Below are positions 26,306 to 33,173 of a DNA stretch of 64,000 nucleotides, piece after piece; the first letter of the stretch is position 1; the number at the start of each line of letters is the position of its first letter. The notes under the pieces are model-generated. The model did no database searches, had not been told where the DNA came from, and saw nothing but the letters and a program-made list of their open reading frames with translations. The translations under genes and the position numbers were made by a program. This DNA is from Planctomycetota bacterium (GTDB lineage Bacteria > Planctomycetota > UBA1135 > UBA2386), in contig JACKIB010000026.1 in assembly GCA_020638695.1 (NCBI GenBank), positions 1 through 64,000 of the forward strand, read 5' to 3'.

Positions 26306-27205
26306 TCAGGTGTTGGTGGCGAAGCTGGACGCCAGCGAGCTGATCACCAGGTTCCATCCGTCGACCAGCACGAACAACAGGATCTTCAGCGGGGTGGAGA
26401 TCACCACCGGAGGAAGCGTGAACATCCCCATCGACACGAGGATCGAGGAGATGACCAGATCGATGATGACGAACGGCAAGAACAGCACGAAGCCCATCTG
26501 GAATGCCGTCTTGATCTCCGACAGGATGAATGCCGGGACCATCACGTGCAGCGGCGCCTCGGTCGGCTGGCTCAAGGGCTTGTTGCTGGCCAGGCTCTGG
26601 ATCAACGCGATGTCCTGGCGCCGCGTCTGCTTGCCCATGAACTTCTTCATGCGGTTGCTCGCCAGCTCCGCCGCCTTCTCGAAGCCGATCTTGCCCGCCA
26701 CGTAGGGGTCGTAGGCGTCGGCTTTGATGTCCTGGATCACCGGCCGCATGATGAATGCGGACATGAACACCGCGAATCCAGTCACCACGGTGGTCGGTGG
26801 GAGGTCCTGCATCGACATGGCGCGACGCAGGAACGACAACACGATGATGATCCGCGTGAAGCAGGTCATCGTCAGCACGATCGCGGGGGCCAGCGACAGC
26901 ACTGTCATCAGCAGCACGATCTCGATCGCGTTGCCCAGCGACTCTCGTTTCGATCCGGGCAACGACAGCGTGAGCGTCGCGCGATCCTGCGGGTCGCTGC
27001 CGGGCTTCGCGGCGGTGGCGCCGGATCCGGCCGGTGCGGCGTCGTTGGCACTGTTCGGCGCGCCTTGTTGTGCGGATGCGGTGTGATTCACCAGCAGCGC
27101 GGCCAGCACGACCAGCAGGATGCGCAACAGGGGCCGTAGCGTCGCAACACGCCGCGGCGGGCGCTCGACGCGCATTCCGGTGCGATGGGGGAGGGGTGAG
27201 TTCAT
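26306..27205 (-). CDS. fliP: Flagellar export gate protein (FliP)
   Basis: 299 aa. A cleavable signal-like N-terminus (25-46, ending TASAQQ) is followed by an Ala/Pro-rich linker, then the four-helix core. FliP signatures are VLSLAPAIVLTMTCFTRIIIVLSFLRRA, LPPTTVVTGFAVFMSAFIM, VMVPAFILSEIKTAFQMGF and LPFVIIDLVISSILVSMGM. It is first of the coupled fliP-Q-R-flhB-A-F-G set; fliO lies 78 bp upstream, beyond a C-type repeat remnant. Confidence 0.96.
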   Translation of the reverse strand: MNSPLPHRTGMRVERPPRRVATLRPLLRILLVVLAALLVNHTASAQQGAPNSANDAAPAGSGATAAKPGSDPQDRATLTLSLPGSKRESLGNAIEIVLLMTVLSLAPAIVLTMTCFTRIIIVLSFLRRAMSMQDLPPTTVVTGFAVFMSAFIMRPVIQDIKADAYDPYVAGKIGFEKAAELASNRMKKFMGKQTRRQDIALIQSLASNKPLSQPTEAPLHVMVPAFILSEIKTAFQMGFVLFLPFVIIDLVISSILVSMGMFTLPPVVISTPLKILLFVLVDGWNLVISSLASSFATNT

Positions 27206-27210
27206 CGGGC

Positions 27211-27290
27211 GGTGACTGGTGGGTTGTCGCCGAAGCTCATTGCGTGAGTCGGCGAGTCGTGCGGTTCTCGCGAGGAGTCCGGGCTAGACG
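27211..27290 (-). repeat. Degenerate C-B chimeric repeat (C5) between fliO and fliP
   Basis: On the plus strand this matches the inverted right half of element C (GTTGTCGCCGAAGCTCATTG, then GCGTGAGTCGGCGAGTCGTG), and its end is the element B terminus (AGTCCGGGCTAG). The CTAG at 27283-27286 supplies the TAG stop codon of fliO. Sequence identity to C1 is clearly lower than among C1-C3, so this is an old copy. Confidence 0.65.
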
Positions 27291-27931
27291 GAGGCCTGTT
27301 TGCGCGCCCGCCGAAGCAGGGTCTTGAAGTCGGCCAAGTTGGCGGCGGCGACGTCCGCCCGTCCGGCGGTCGTCTTTGCCGCGGTCGGTGCCGGGGAGAC
27401 GATGTTCTGGGCGGTAGCCAGTGACTTGACCTTCGCCTGTTTGCGTGCCCGCGGCGTGTCGCGCAGGTCCGCACCGCCGTCGAACTCGCCGCGGTTGGCC
27501 AGCAGGAGTTCGTCGTCCTGGCCAGCCGGGTCATCCGTGCTGGAAAGCAATGCCAGGTTGCCGTCGCACTCGCCCAGCAGCAGCACCCGGTCGTTGAACT
27601 CGATCGCGTGCACCCGATGCCGCGGCGAGATGCGTAGCGACTGGCGCAGCGCGAGAAGGTCGCGGGGACTGCTGCCTCGGGACCGGGTGGGCGGGTTGCG
27701 GAGTTTGGCGATCAGCGTGACGACCAGCACGCCGACCAGCAGCACGCCGACCAGCGCACTGGCCATCTGCCACAGGTCGGGAATCTGCGGCGCACCTGGG
27801 TTCGTGGCTGGCGCCGGGGTCCGGGTCGCGGCCGTGGTCTCGGTGCCGCCCAGTGGCCCGAAGTAGACCGCGAGCCCCATCGCCGGTGGGATCAGCAACC
27901 AGAGGAATCGCGAGCGTGCGGGTTTCTGCAT
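27284..27931 (-). CDS. fliO: Flagellar biosynthesis protein FliO
   Basis: 215 aa from the ATG at 27931. It has one hydrophobic N-terminal segment (about 8-24) and a main membrane helix at about 52-72 (LWQMASALVGVLLVGVLVVTLIAKL). These are followed by the FliO domain with LRISPRHRVHAIEFNDRVLLLGECDGNLALLSS. FliO is a small, weakly conserved helper of FliP pore assembly; here it directly precedes fliP. The Lys/Ala-rich tail after residue 140 is probably disordered. Its stop codon belongs to a repeat remnant, so the C-terminus may be longer in relatives. Confidence 0.85.
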   Translation of the reverse strand: MQKPARSRFLWLLIPPAMGLAVYFGPLGGTETTAATRTPAPATNPGAPQIPDLWQMASALVGVLLVGVLVVTLIAKLRNPPTRSRGSSPRDLLALRQSLRISPRHRVHAIEFNDRVLLLGECDGNLALLSSTDDPAGQDDELLLANRGEFDGGADLRDTPRARKQAKVKSLATAQNIVSPAPTAAKTTAGRADVAAANLADFKTLLRRARKQASV

Positions 27932-28125
27932 GTGGGTTCGCCTCGTGCACGGATTCCTAAGCAAGCGAGATGCCAACTGCAGAACACAAGATCTGGTGGC
28001 CGCGGCGAGGTATGCGCCGATGCGTTGCCGGCATCGCGCGCACCGCGGTGTGGGATTCGTCGCCACGGCGGCCTTCCTTCCGTTGCGCCTGCAAGCGCGC
28101 GGGAGCTCCCGGCTACGCTCTCGGA

Positions 28126-28320
28126 ATGGTCGAGCAGACGCAGCGGGAACTCGTTCACAAGGTCAACAACTTGATCGGCGTGATCCTGACGCAGGCCGAA
28201 GTCGCGCGCGCCGCAGGCGATCTCGCGGCTGCGCGTTCAGCCCTGGAGTTCATCACCCGAGCAGCGGAGGCGACGATTCCGTTCGTCCGCGCGGTGCAGG
28301 CCGAGCAGGCTGCTGACTGA
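28126..28320 (+). CDS. Orphan histidine-kinase-type dimerisation hairpin
   Basis: 64 aa from ATG 28126; the longer ORF to 27970 has a low-quality N-terminus. The sequence EQTQRELVHKVNNLIGVILTQAEVA resembles the DHp helix of sensor kinases, with H11 followed by the N14-N15 pair of the H-x-x-N-N-x-L form. A second helix follows (ARSALEFITRAAEATIPFVRAVQAEQ). There is no ATPase domain, sensor or receiver. If H11 is phosphorylated, it would be a minimal phosphotransfer protein. It lies alone on the plus strand between divergent fliO and the convergent CheC-like gene. No strong Shine-Dalgarno. Confidence 0.5.
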   Translation: MVEQTQRELVHKVNNLIGVILTQAEVARAAGDLAAARSALEFITRAAEATIPFVRAVQAEQAAD

Positions 28321-28390
28321 GCTACGGGGCTCTTGCCCCGAGGAATGCGGTGTCGCGCGTCGCGTGGCGTCCGAGTTCGGACGCCGGCCG

Positions 28391-29419
28391 TCAGCTGACC
28401 GGGTCGTTGGCGGTGATCGACTCCAGCAACGGGCGCAGTTTGTCGCTGAGTTGCCGCTCTGGCGAAGGCCAACCGAGGATGACGTCGGCCTCGGTGACGA
28501 ATCCCTGCAGCACCCGAGGGCGCGAGGGCTCATGGATCAGCAGAACCACCGGAATGTCGCGATGGTGTTGCTTGATGCGCTTGGCCCAGTCGTAGCGGCG
28601 CTCCTCCCCGACCGGGATCTCGATCACCACGATCTTGCCGCGGTGTGCCGAAGGATTGGGGATGTCGTTGCGCGAATGACGCCGTAGCTCGAGACCGACC
28701 CGACGGCAGCAGGTGCGCAGGGTCGCCTGGACATCTGCGCCGACCGCGAAGGCGGACAAGGTGCCGCAGATCGGGGCCTGGGGGATCTCCTCGGGCTCCT
28801 CGGGTTCGTCGCCGTCGACCGCGGCACCCTGGGATCCACCCAGCGGTACGCCTCCGTTCCACGCGATCGCCGTGTCCGGCTCGAGGATCAGCAGCGCGGT
28901 CGAAGGCTCGTGCTCGCCGATCCTGAGTTCGAGGTCGACCACCACGTAGCGATCCACCGCGAAGAACGATGCCTGGTCGTCGGACGACTCGACCAAGCCG
29001 TGGTCGTGCGGCCGCACTCCGGCGGCCGAATCCACCTCCTTGATCGTCCCGGTGGCCAAGGGCCACAGCACGTTGCCGAACTCGCCGAACGCACTCAGGT
29101 CCTCGGCTGCGCAGGTCGTCGAGGCGCGCTTCTCGACCACCACTTCCTCGGGCGACATCATCAGGTACGCGGACAGAGTCACCGCGTCGACCTTGGCGAT
29201 CGCCAGCATCACGTGCTGGCCGGCGGATTCCTGTTCGATCGCGCCGCGCACCAGCACATGACCCGTGGCCAACTCGCTGCGCAGCGCCGCGGCGTCGAGT
29301 TCGCGGACGGAGTCTCGTCCGGCGACCACGACGTCCTGGCCGACCAACGAGCCGAGCGCATTCCCGAACGCTTCGGCGAGCCCCGGGACGAGCTTGGTCA
29401 GTGCGTTGTCACTCTGCAT
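28391..29419 (-). CDS. CheC/CheX-like protein with C-terminal pseudo-receiver
   Basis: 342 aa. Residues 1-190 resemble the CheC/CheX/FliY phosphatase fold. The active-site pattern D/S-x3-E-x2-N is present as S109, E113, N116 in DLSAFGEFGNVLW, though only one such motif is found. Residues 218-335 follow the strand-helix order of a receiver domain, with KIVVIEIPVGEE at the phosphorylation strand (Glu267 in place of Asp) and IPVVLLIHE, but the acidic pair is missing. An acidic linker (DGDEPEEPEE) joins the two halves. It lies 112 bp after the second sigma factor gene on the same strand and is likely cotranscribed. Role inferred: chemotaxis or motor-signal dephosphorylation. Confidence 0.6.
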   Translation of the reverse strand: MQSDNALTKLVPGLAEAFGNALGSLVGQDVVVAGRDSVRELDAAALRSELATGHVLVRGAIEQESAGQHVMLAIAKVDAVTLSAYLMMSPEEVVVEKRASTTCAAEDLSAFGEFGNVLWPLATGTIKEVDSAAGVRPHDHGLVESSDDQASFFAVDRYVVVDLELRIGEHEPSTALLILEPDTAIAWNGGVPLGGSQGAAVDGDEPEEPEEIPQAPICGTLSAFAVGADVQATLRTCCRRVGLELRRHSRNDIPNPSAHRGKIVVIEIPVGEERRYDWAKRIKQHHRDIPVVLLIHEPSRPRVLQGFVTEADVILGWPSPERQLSDKLRPLLESITANDPVS

Positions 29420-29531
29420 GGTCCCCGTGTTGCCGATGACGAGAGCGCTTCGAGGGGCCCCGCCGATCTCGACCGGACCTTCTCCTCTATCGGCAATACC
29501 GTGCCGACGAGTTCAGGCGCAGGCGGGCAGG

Positions 29532-30482
29532 TCAGCGGACCTCGAGGTTCGCGCGGTTCAACTGGGCCTTGAGGCGCGACATCACGTTGCTGTGAATCTG
29601 GCAGACGCGCGACTCGGTCAGCTCCATGATCTCGCCGATCTCGCGCATGGTGAGGCCCTCGTAGTAATACATGATCACGATCAGCCGCTCCTTCTTGGTC
29701 AGGTTGGCAGTGATCAGTTCGAGGACGTCCCGTTGGTGGATGGTCTGGACCGGATCCGGGCACTTCTTGTCCGCCAGGATCTCTGCCTTCTCCATTTCGC
29801 TGTCGTCGTCGCTGTCGTCCCACTTCTCCGACAGCGAGAAGATCGCCTTGGCATTGGCCTCGTTGCGCGTCGCCTGGAGGTCGTCGATCGACATGTCCAT
29901 GGCCTTGGCCAGCTCGAATTGGTTGGGATCACGGCCGAGCTTGCCCTCCAGCTCGCGGATCGCCTTCTCCAACCGGTGAGCCTTCAGTCGCACCAACCGC
30001 GGCACCCAGTCCTGCGAGCGCAGCTCGTCGAGGATCGACCCGCGGATGCGGGTGGTGCAGTAGGTCTTGAACTTGATTCCGCGGGTGAGGTCGAAGCCGT
30101 GGATCGCGTCCATGAGACCGAAGGTCCCGGCGCTGGTGAGGTCGTCGAGGTCGATCGACTTCGGCAGTGTCTGCAGCAGCCGCTCGGCGATCATCCGCAC
30201 CAGCGGCATATGGAGCTCGATCAGGATGTTGCGCAGGTTCTGGTCATTGGTGCGCTTGAAGGTGACCCAAATACCGGCGAGGTCGCTGTCCATCGTCAGG
30301 GGAGCCGGGCTGCGCGGCTCGGTCGCGACGGAGGTTTCGGTCGTGCTGGTGGTGCGGCTTTGCTTCTTGGTCACGTTGTCGATCTTGACCAGCGTCGTCC
30401 GGCGTGTGGTGCCACCCTTGGCGGGGCTGGCGACGACGGGCTTGCGGGGCAGAGGGGAGCGAAGGGTCGAGGTACGGGCCAT
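29532..30482 (-). CDS. Second FliA/WhiG-type sigma factor
   Basis: 316 aa from the ATG at 30482, with GGAG just upstream. About 75 N-terminal residues are basic and Ser/Thr-rich (TTRRTTLVKIDNVTKKQSRTTST) and unlike FliA. Then comes region 2 (LHMPLVRMIAERLLQTLPKSIDLDDLTSAGTFGLMDAIHGFDLTRGIKFKTYCTTRIRGSILDELR), region 3, and region 4 with LTKKERLIVIMYYYEGLTMREIGEIMELTESRVCQIHSNV. It is distinct from the FliA at 18321-19058. Its 5' leader carries a cyclic-di-GMP-I riboswitch at 30598-30694. The basic N-terminal extension could bind RNA, DNA or an anti-sigma factor; this is unknown. Confidence 0.9.
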   Translation of the reverse strand: MARTSTLRSPLPRKPVVASPAKGGTTRRTTLVKIDNVTKKQSRTTSTTETSVATEPRSPAPLTMDSDLAGIWVTFKRTNDQNLRNILIELHMPLVRMIAERLLQTLPKSIDLDDLTSAGTFGLMDAIHGFDLTRGIKFKTYCTTRIRGSILDELRSQDWVPRLVRLKAHRLEKAIRELEGKLGRDPNQFELAKAMDMSIDDLQATRNEANAKAIFSLSEKWDDSDDDSEMEKAEILADKKCPDPVQTIHQRDVLELITANLTKKERLIVIMYYYEGLTMREIGEIMELTESRVCQIHSNVMSRLKAQLNRANLEVR

Positions 30483-30597
30483 GGAGACTCCAGTGACGGG
30501 CGGTTTCGGACGAGAAGCTCCCCAGCCAAGTCCCCGGTCCGGTTTCCCACGCCCTGATCTCCAGGCAGCTCTGGTGGCTGATTCTTCAGCACTCCCA

Positions 30598-30694
30598 GCT
30601 TCGTTTCGGGAACCGGCTGCCGTGACACGTTCCGTGCCGTAGGCCCTTGGCTTTGCGTCACCACCTTTCGGTGGTTTTGCCTTTGTCGAGAAGC
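30598..30694 (-). promoter_or_regulatory. Cyclic-di-GMP-I (GEMM-I) riboswitch
   Basis: Read on the minus strand. A closing stem pairs GCTTC (30694-30690) with GAAGC (30602-30598). GACAAAGGCAAAACC is followed by an ACC-GAAA-GGT hairpin with the GNRA loop, then GTGACGCAAAGCC, then GGGCCTA (tetraloop receptor), a second arm, and AGCCGGTTCCCG. These are the invariant parts of the GEMM-I consensus in order and spacing. The second arm is built around CACGG-aa-CGTGTC. A 10-nt segment downstream, GGGAAACCGG (30548-30539), can pair with CCGGTTCCC (30616-30608) of the aptamer with one bulge, a plausible switch. The sigma gene ATG is at 30482. Confidence 0.87.
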
Positions 30695-30730
30695 AGAAAG
30701 ATCGTGCCAGCCCTGCCGGCTGGCCACCGT

Positions 30731-30757
30731 CTATCGGATGCCCCCAAGGGGGTGTTG
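30731..30757 (-). promoter_or_regulatory. Possible promoter of the riboswitch-sigma transcript
   Basis: On the minus strand TCCGATAG (30738-30731) matches the sigma-28 -10 consensus GCCGATAA at 6 of 8 positions. Fifteen bases upstream the -35 place reads CAAC (30757-30754), a poor match to TAAA. Start of transcription would fall near 30724, about 30 nt before the aptamer. If real, the second sigma factor would be under flagellar sigma control and cyclic-di-GMP at once. The -35 mismatch keeps confidence low. Confidence 0.3.
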
Positions 30758-30812
30758 AGCGCATTCTGGAAGAACTTGAGCGATTCCCCCAAATGGCGCT
30801 CGGGCTGGGCTT

Positions 30813-31328
30813 TCAGTCGATTCGCATGACCGATGCCAGGGCCCGGTCGGCGAGCTTCGCCCGGCCCGCCAGGAATCCCAACTCGAGAAGGAACACGCAC
30901 CCCGCGACCCGACCCCCGACCACCTCCACCAGTTCGCAGGCCGCGGCAGCGGTCCCCCCGGTCGCCAACACGTCGTCGACGATCAGGACATGCTCGTCGA
31001 CCGCGACCCCGTCGGTGTGGATCTCCAGGGTGTCGGTTCCGTACTCGAGCCCGTACTCCACCGCGGTGGTCTCGGCCGGCAGCTTGCCCGGCTTGCGCAG
31101 CGGGGTGAAGCCGACCCCGAGCTGCATCGCCAGCGGAGTGCCGAACAAGAACCCGCGCGACTCGATCCCGGCGATCCGGTCGACCTGCCAACCACCCACC
31201 AGCTCCGCCATGCGATCGACCGCGTGGGCGAACGCCGCCGGGTCGGCCAACAGCGGGGAGATGTCCTTGAACACGATCCCTGGCTTGGGGAAGTCGGGCA
31301 CGTCGCGGAGGTAGTCGGCGAGGTTCAT
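30813..31328 (-). CDS. apt: Adenine phosphoribosyltransferase
   Basis: 171 aa, ATG at 31328. It converts adenine and PRPP to AMP in purine salvage. Family features are MNLADYLRDVPDFPKPGIVFKDISPLL at the N-terminus, the hood segment GIESRGFLFGTPLA near 56, and the PRPP-binding loop LIVDDVLATGGTAAA at about 118-132. Length matches typical Apt (170-180 aa). It is upstream of the riboswitch-sigma unit on the same strand, with 118 bp between its stop and the aptamer. Confidence 0.96.
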   Translation of the reverse strand: MNLADYLRDVPDFPKPGIVFKDISPLLADPAAFAHAVDRMAELVGGWQVDRIAGIESRGFLFGTPLAMQLGVGFTPLRKPGKLPAETTAVEYGLEYGTDTLEIHTDGVAVDEHVLIVDDVLATGGTAAAACELVEVVGGRVAGCVFLLELGFLAGRAKLADRALASVMRID

Positions 31329-31390
31329 GGCGCTGTGGGTAGGCTCGAGAGCGTCGGTTCGACGATCACACGGGATGGTTGGGCCACGGG

Positions 31391-33130
31391 CTACGGTTGC
31401 ACGAACTTTCCGCCGTTCTTGGCTGCCAACTGCTTCATCATCTCGATCCCGCTCATGCGACGGCCCGGCCGCGGCGCAGGGCGCGCGCGCCCCGGGCGGC
31501 CTGGACGGCCTGGCGCAGCGGCGCCGAGGTAGATGGTGTTGATCCGTACCCGCGAGAACTTGTTCGACTCGGTGATCACCTCGACGATGCGGTTGGGGTC
31601 GCGGATCTCCCCGACGCTCGGGGCGCCGTCGGACAGCAGGAACACCTCTTCGACGTTGCTGTCGTACCGGTCGCCGTAGACCAGCGAGCGGATCCCCAGC
31701 GCGTCGCGCAGCGCGTCGTAGATGTTGGTCCCGCCGCGCGCGCGCACGCCGTCGAGCCAGGTGCGCAGGCGTGCCTTGTTGGGCTTGCTGGCCGCGACCA
31801 GCTGCTTGTCCCACTTCGCCGCTTCGTTGCTGTAGTAGATGACGTTGAACTGCACTTCCTTGGGCAGCGCCGAGATCGCCTTCCACAGCTCCCGCTTCAG
31901 CACCGCGAGCTTGGTGTCGGTGGCGCCCTTGCCGCCGCCCGAAGTGCCGCCCGAGCGCAGCGGCATCGGTTGGCTCATGCTGCCCGAGCAGTCGATCACG
32001 AACACCACCCGCTTGCCCTGCACCGGGATGTTGAAGAACGCCGATCCGGTGCCCCCCGACCCCGACGCGGCCACGCTCGCCGGTTCGGCCGGCAGCACGA
32101 ACTTCTCGGCTGCGTCGGTCCAGAACTTCCGCCAGCGCGCGGGTTGGTCCATCGGGATGCGCGCACCCGTCAGGTTGGTCAGGACCTCGTGCACCCGTAC
32201 CCGCAGCCGCGTGGTCAGTCTTCCGGTGCGCAGCAGTTGCGGCTCCTTGTCGAACCGTTCCAGCATCCAGATCAGTCGCGGGATCGCGTGCCGGGAGCGG
32301 AACGTCTCCAGGAAATCGAGCACCGCGAGGTCGGCGCGCCACGAGTCGGTGCGGCCCAGCGCCTGGACTGCGCCGACTACCGCGGCATCGAGGCTCCTTG
32401 GTGACACGCCCGACTTGCCACTCGCGCTGTGGATCGAGCGGATGGCCCACAGCATCTCGACGACCACCGCCGGGTCGCCCTCGACCAATAGCCGTTCCGC
32501 CAACGCCGGGATGGCCCCCGAGTCGAGCAGCCGCCCGAGCGCGGTCGCGGTCGCCAATCGCACGATGCGCTTCTCGGCACCGATCTGCGCTGCGATCCCG
32601 GGTCGCTCTTCGCGCAGCTTCTTGCTGCCGAGGTAGCGCAGTGCCGCAGCCTGGAGCGCGGGCTTCGACTTGGTGGTGCCGCGTGCCACCGCGATCAAGA
32701 ACGCGCGCACCGTGCCGCTCTGGAACGCGGCGAGGTGCTTCTCCCCGACACTGCGCACCGTGTCCGGTTGCATGGTGGCGGAGTAGCGGATCCGCGGATC
32801 GAGGCCGACTGCCGCGACGCCCAGGATGGCGCGCGCCGCCTCGTCGCTCTCGAGTTCGCGCGCCTGGCGGCACAGCAAGTCGATCTCGGCCCGGTAGTCG
32901 AGTGTGCCGACGAAATCCGACGGGATCAGCTTGTGCCGTTGGATCAGCGATGCGTTGGTGTCGACGCGCTTGCGCGTGAGGTCGTAGCGGCCCTTGTGGT
33001 ACTGCTGCAGCCAGGAGCCGATCACTTGGATCGCGCGCCGGTCGCCGGGGGGCGGGGCGAGGGCTGGCGGTTCGGCCGGGTGGTGCGCCGGCAGGGTGAG
33101 AACGGCGTGGAGGGTCAGTGCGAGCAACAT
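31391..33130 (-). CDS. Exported HEAT-repeat protein with von Willebrand A domain
   Basis: 579 aa with a short hydrophobic start (MLLALTLHAVLTLPA). Residues 100-310 carry helical HEAT-like repeats (AALRYLGSKKL, IVRLATATALGRLLDSGAIPALAERLL, DAAVVGAVQALGRTDSWRADLAVLDFL). The vWA domain runs from about 365 to 535 with the metal site DCSGSMS and later T-N-I and SDGAPS, so the MIDAS residues look intact. After it a Gly/Pro/Arg-rich linker precedes a last helix. The function is unknown; such proteins are common and diverse in planctomycetes. It lies 43 bp after argS. Confidence 0.82.
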   Translation of the reverse strand: MLLALTLHAVLTLPAHHPAEPPALAPPPGDRRAIQVIGSWLQQYHKGRYDLTRKRVDTNASLIQRHKLIPSDFVGTLDYRAEIDLLCRQARELESDEAARAILGVAAVGLDPRIRYSATMQPDTVRSVGEKHLAAFQSGTVRAFLIAVARGTTKSKPALQAAALRYLGSKKLREERPGIAAQIGAEKRIVRLATATALGRLLDSGAIPALAERLLVEGDPAVVVEMLWAIRSIHSASGKSGVSPRSLDAAVVGAVQALGRTDSWRADLAVLDFLETFRSRHAIPRLIWMLERFDKEPQLLRTGRLTTRLRVRVHEVLTNLTGARIPMDQPARWRKFWTDAAEKFVLPAEPASVAASGSGGTGSAFFNIPVQGKRVVFVIDCSGSMSQPMPLRSGGTSGGGKGATDTKLAVLKRELWKAISALPKEVQFNVIYYSNEAAKWDKQLVAASKPNKARLRTWLDGVRARGGTNIYDALRDALGIRSLVYGDRYDSNVEEVFLLSDGAPSVGEIRDPNRIVEVITESNKFSRVRINTIYLGAAAPGRPGRPGRARPAPRPGRRMSGIEMMKQLAAKNGGKFVQP

Positions 33131-33173
33131 GAGCGGGAGGGGTGCGGTGATGCTACCCCATCGCCGCCCGACC

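Noticed and set aside
30659..30679. ACCACC-TTTC-GGTGGT-TTT read on the plus strand as a terminator
   Set aside because: No plus-strand gene ends here. On the minus strand the same bases form the GNRA-capped stem of the cyclic-di-GMP aptamer, a better explanation.
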